Source: Paenibacillus rigui (GTDB lineage: Bacteria; Bacillota; Bacilli; Paenibacillales; NBRC-103111). From it: a stretch of DNA of 64,000 nucleotides. The stretch spans positions 1 to 64,000 of the forward strand of contig NZ_NMQW01000012.1 in NCBI RefSeq assembly GCF_002234615.1, given 5' to 3'. Shown piece after piece: positions 62,612 to 64,000 of this stretch; position 1 is the stretch's first letter; every line of letters begins with the position of its first letter. The position numbers and the translations under genes were made by a program. The notes under the pieces are model-generated. The model ran no database searches. It worked only from the letters and a program-made list of their open reading frames with translations, and had not been told where the DNA came from.

Positions 62612-64000
62612 TTACAGTTTCATATTGCGGTATTCCTGTGGCGTGGAGCCGAAATGCTTTTTAAACAGCTTTATGAAGTAATGCGGGTTTTGATAGCCGA
62701 TTTCAATCGAGATTTCATAAATTTTCTTCGTGCTCGTTTTCAGCAGCAGGATGGCCTTTTCCATCTTTAGACGAGTAATGTATTCGCTAATATTCTCGCC
62801 TGTTTCCAGTTTGTACAGACGGGACAAGTAGGTGGGATGCATGTTAAGCACATCGGATATCAGCTGGACGGAAAGGTCGGCAGACAGATGGGAAATGATA
62901 AATTTCTGGGCTTCCTTTACGGCTGCTGCTCGGGCTGTCCTCGTCTCGTTCTGCGCACTTCTCTGGAAGGTATCCAGCACGTTTGTTGTCCATTCCCTCA
63001 AGTGCTTGACTGTTCTAGCTGGCTGCAGTTCTTTTCCCAGTACGAACTCTGCTCCGATGAGATCGGCAAGGCTTCGGCCTTGCTTATGGGCAATATAAGA
63101 AAATGAGGAGAAGATGGAGAAGAAAGCTTCCGTCAACTGCTCCGACGATTCGCACCAATCTGTTTCAAGCTCATGCAATATGGCATCCAGCTTGGACGAC
63201 GAGGTCTCCCACTGGCCCGCTTCCATGAGATGGACGAGCAGTGGAGGCTCATACAGCGATACTAAGGTGGTGATAGTTGCCATTTCCCCATGTCCTGCAA
63301 TGTAGACGGGCAGTTCTTTATCATCCCCGAACCGTTTGCTGAGCAGAAGCAGCAGGTTATTGTATATTTTCATCATATCGTTAGGAAAAAGTCCCGAATG
63401 ACCGGACAGCACCGAGATCGGTTTGTTCAAATAGCGCTGTACATTGATTTGAAACTGATTCACCAGCCGATTCAGATGGTATTGAGCCCTCTCTGCGGTA
63501 ACTTGTTCCTCATCATAATCCTGCTCAGGCTTTGGAATCAAAACGAAAGCCAGATATTCGTGAGCATCCCGACAATACCACGTCTCGAAGTATTCTTGAA
63601 ACGTCTCTTTAGCTAAATTGCCGATTGCGAATTCCATTAATGAAACCTCGAAAGCATTGTAATCAATCAAATGGTCTTTAAAGCGAACAAGCATTATGAA
63701 TACATGTTGGTTCTGCACCACGGGAATCTTCAGCAGCTTGAGCTGCTCTTCCAGCTTATCTGCCGGCATCCGCTTGCCTTGGAGCAAGCTTTGCAGCAGC
63801 TCTGCCTGTATTTTCGGCAGGTGATGGCGCATGGTAGCCATCGCTCTGTTGTAGTTATATTTATTTTCTCTCTCGGTTTCAATGGTTTGGACGACGGCGC
63901 TGATTTGAAGAATGAGCTCATGATCGTCAATTGGCTTCAGCAAATAGCCTTGAATATTGTGTTTGATTGCGGCATGGGCGTATTCGAAATCGGCATGCGC
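62612..64000 (-). CDS. YesN-type response regulator, 5' part beyond window
   Basis: The visible 463 codons run off the window edge. The C-terminal end of a receiver domain (HADFEYAHAAIKHNIQGYLLKPID) is followed by a helical linker and two AraC helix-turn-helix motifs at the end (FGSTPQEYRNMK). The phospho-acceptor Asp would lie outside the window. It is 13 bp upstream of uxaA on the same strand, so it probably regulates the hexuronate operon. The sensor kinase should lie beyond the edge. Confidence 0.88.
   Translation of the reverse strand, partial: AHADFEYAHAAIKHNIQGYLLKPIDDHELILQISAVVQTIETERENKYNYNRAMATMRHHLPKIQAELLQSLLQGKRMPADKLEEQLKLLKIPVVQNQHVFIMLVRFKDHLIDYNAFEVSLMEFAIGNLAKETFQEYFETWYCRDAHEYLAFVLIPKPEQDYDEEQVTAERAQYHLNRLVNQFQINVQRYLNKPISVLSGHSGLFPNDMMKIYNNLLLLLSKRFGDDKELPVYIAGHGEMATITTLVSLYEPPLLVHLMEAGQWETSSSKLDAILHELETDWCESSEQLTEAFFSIFSSFSYIAHKQGRSLADLIGAEFVLGKELQPARTVKHLREWTTNVLDTFQRSAQNETRTARAAAVKEAQKFIISHLSADLSVQLISDVLNMHPTYLSRLYKLETGENISEYITRLKMEKAILLLKTSTKKIYEISIEIGYQNPHYFIKLFKKHFGSTPQEYRNMKL

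Overview
The window looks like the chromosome of a spore-forming, xylan-degrading Firmicute of the Paenibacillus type. The reasons are: B. subtilis XynC- and XynD-like xylanolytic enzymes, S-layer-homology (SLH) surface anchoring, several YesM/YesN two-component systems next to LplA/LplB/YtcP-type sugar importers, a fragment of a sigma-K-like sporulation sigma factor, and strong AGGAGG-type ribosome binding sites throughout. No rRNA, tRNA, CRISPR array, insertion sequence or prophage was seen.

Region 1 (1-22.4 kb) is an extracellular xylan system. On the minus strand lie a truncated GH43 arabinofuranohydrolase (xynD-like), a small cohesin-SLH surface protein, and a GH30_8 glucuronoxylanase that carries an internal CBM, a cohesin-like domain and a C-terminal dockerin. 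They are followed by an oligosaccharide importer (lplB-ytcP-lplA) and a membrane AraC-type regulator. A 2858-residue plus-strand enzyme (GH30-like + CBM22 + GH10 + CBM9 + SLH) and a second GH30_8 enzyme (xynC) complete the set. Three of these promoters share a conserved upstream block, and two others share a different one.

Region 2 (22.7-47.8 kb) is almost entirely minus strand and holds three regulated sugar-import loci. The first is a nine-gene set: two permeases, sensor kinase, response regulator, binding protein, two Gfo/Idh/MocA oxidoreductases, NagA-like and NagB-like enzymes. The second runs binding protein-lplB-ytcP-kinase-regulator, and the third permease-permease-binding protein-kinase-regulator. 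None encodes an ABC ATPase, so a shared ATPase elsewhere is implied. Likely CcpA (cre) sites precede the second and third loci.

Region 3 (48.1-55.2 kb) is the most unusual part. It has a GHKL ATPase that looks short, a remnant of an FGGY sugar kinase, and then a compact minus-strand operon matching the uncharacterised Salmonella STM4011-STM4015 families: LRR-like protein, ATP-grasp protein, alkaline-phosphatase/sulfatase-fold hydrolase, two radical SAM proteins. The operon ends with an APS kinase (cysC). Its product is unknown.

Region 4 (55.5-64 kb) contains a plus-strand MetQ-like lipoprotein / FMN monooxygenase / ATPase / permease operon, probably for an organosulfur compound, then a sigma-K-like gene fragment. 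It ends with a minus-strand hexuronate locus: a partial YesN-type regulator, an altronate dehydratase (uxaA) and an L-galactonate dehydrogenase-like enzyme. This last locus fits use of the uronic acids released from glucuronoxylan or pectin.
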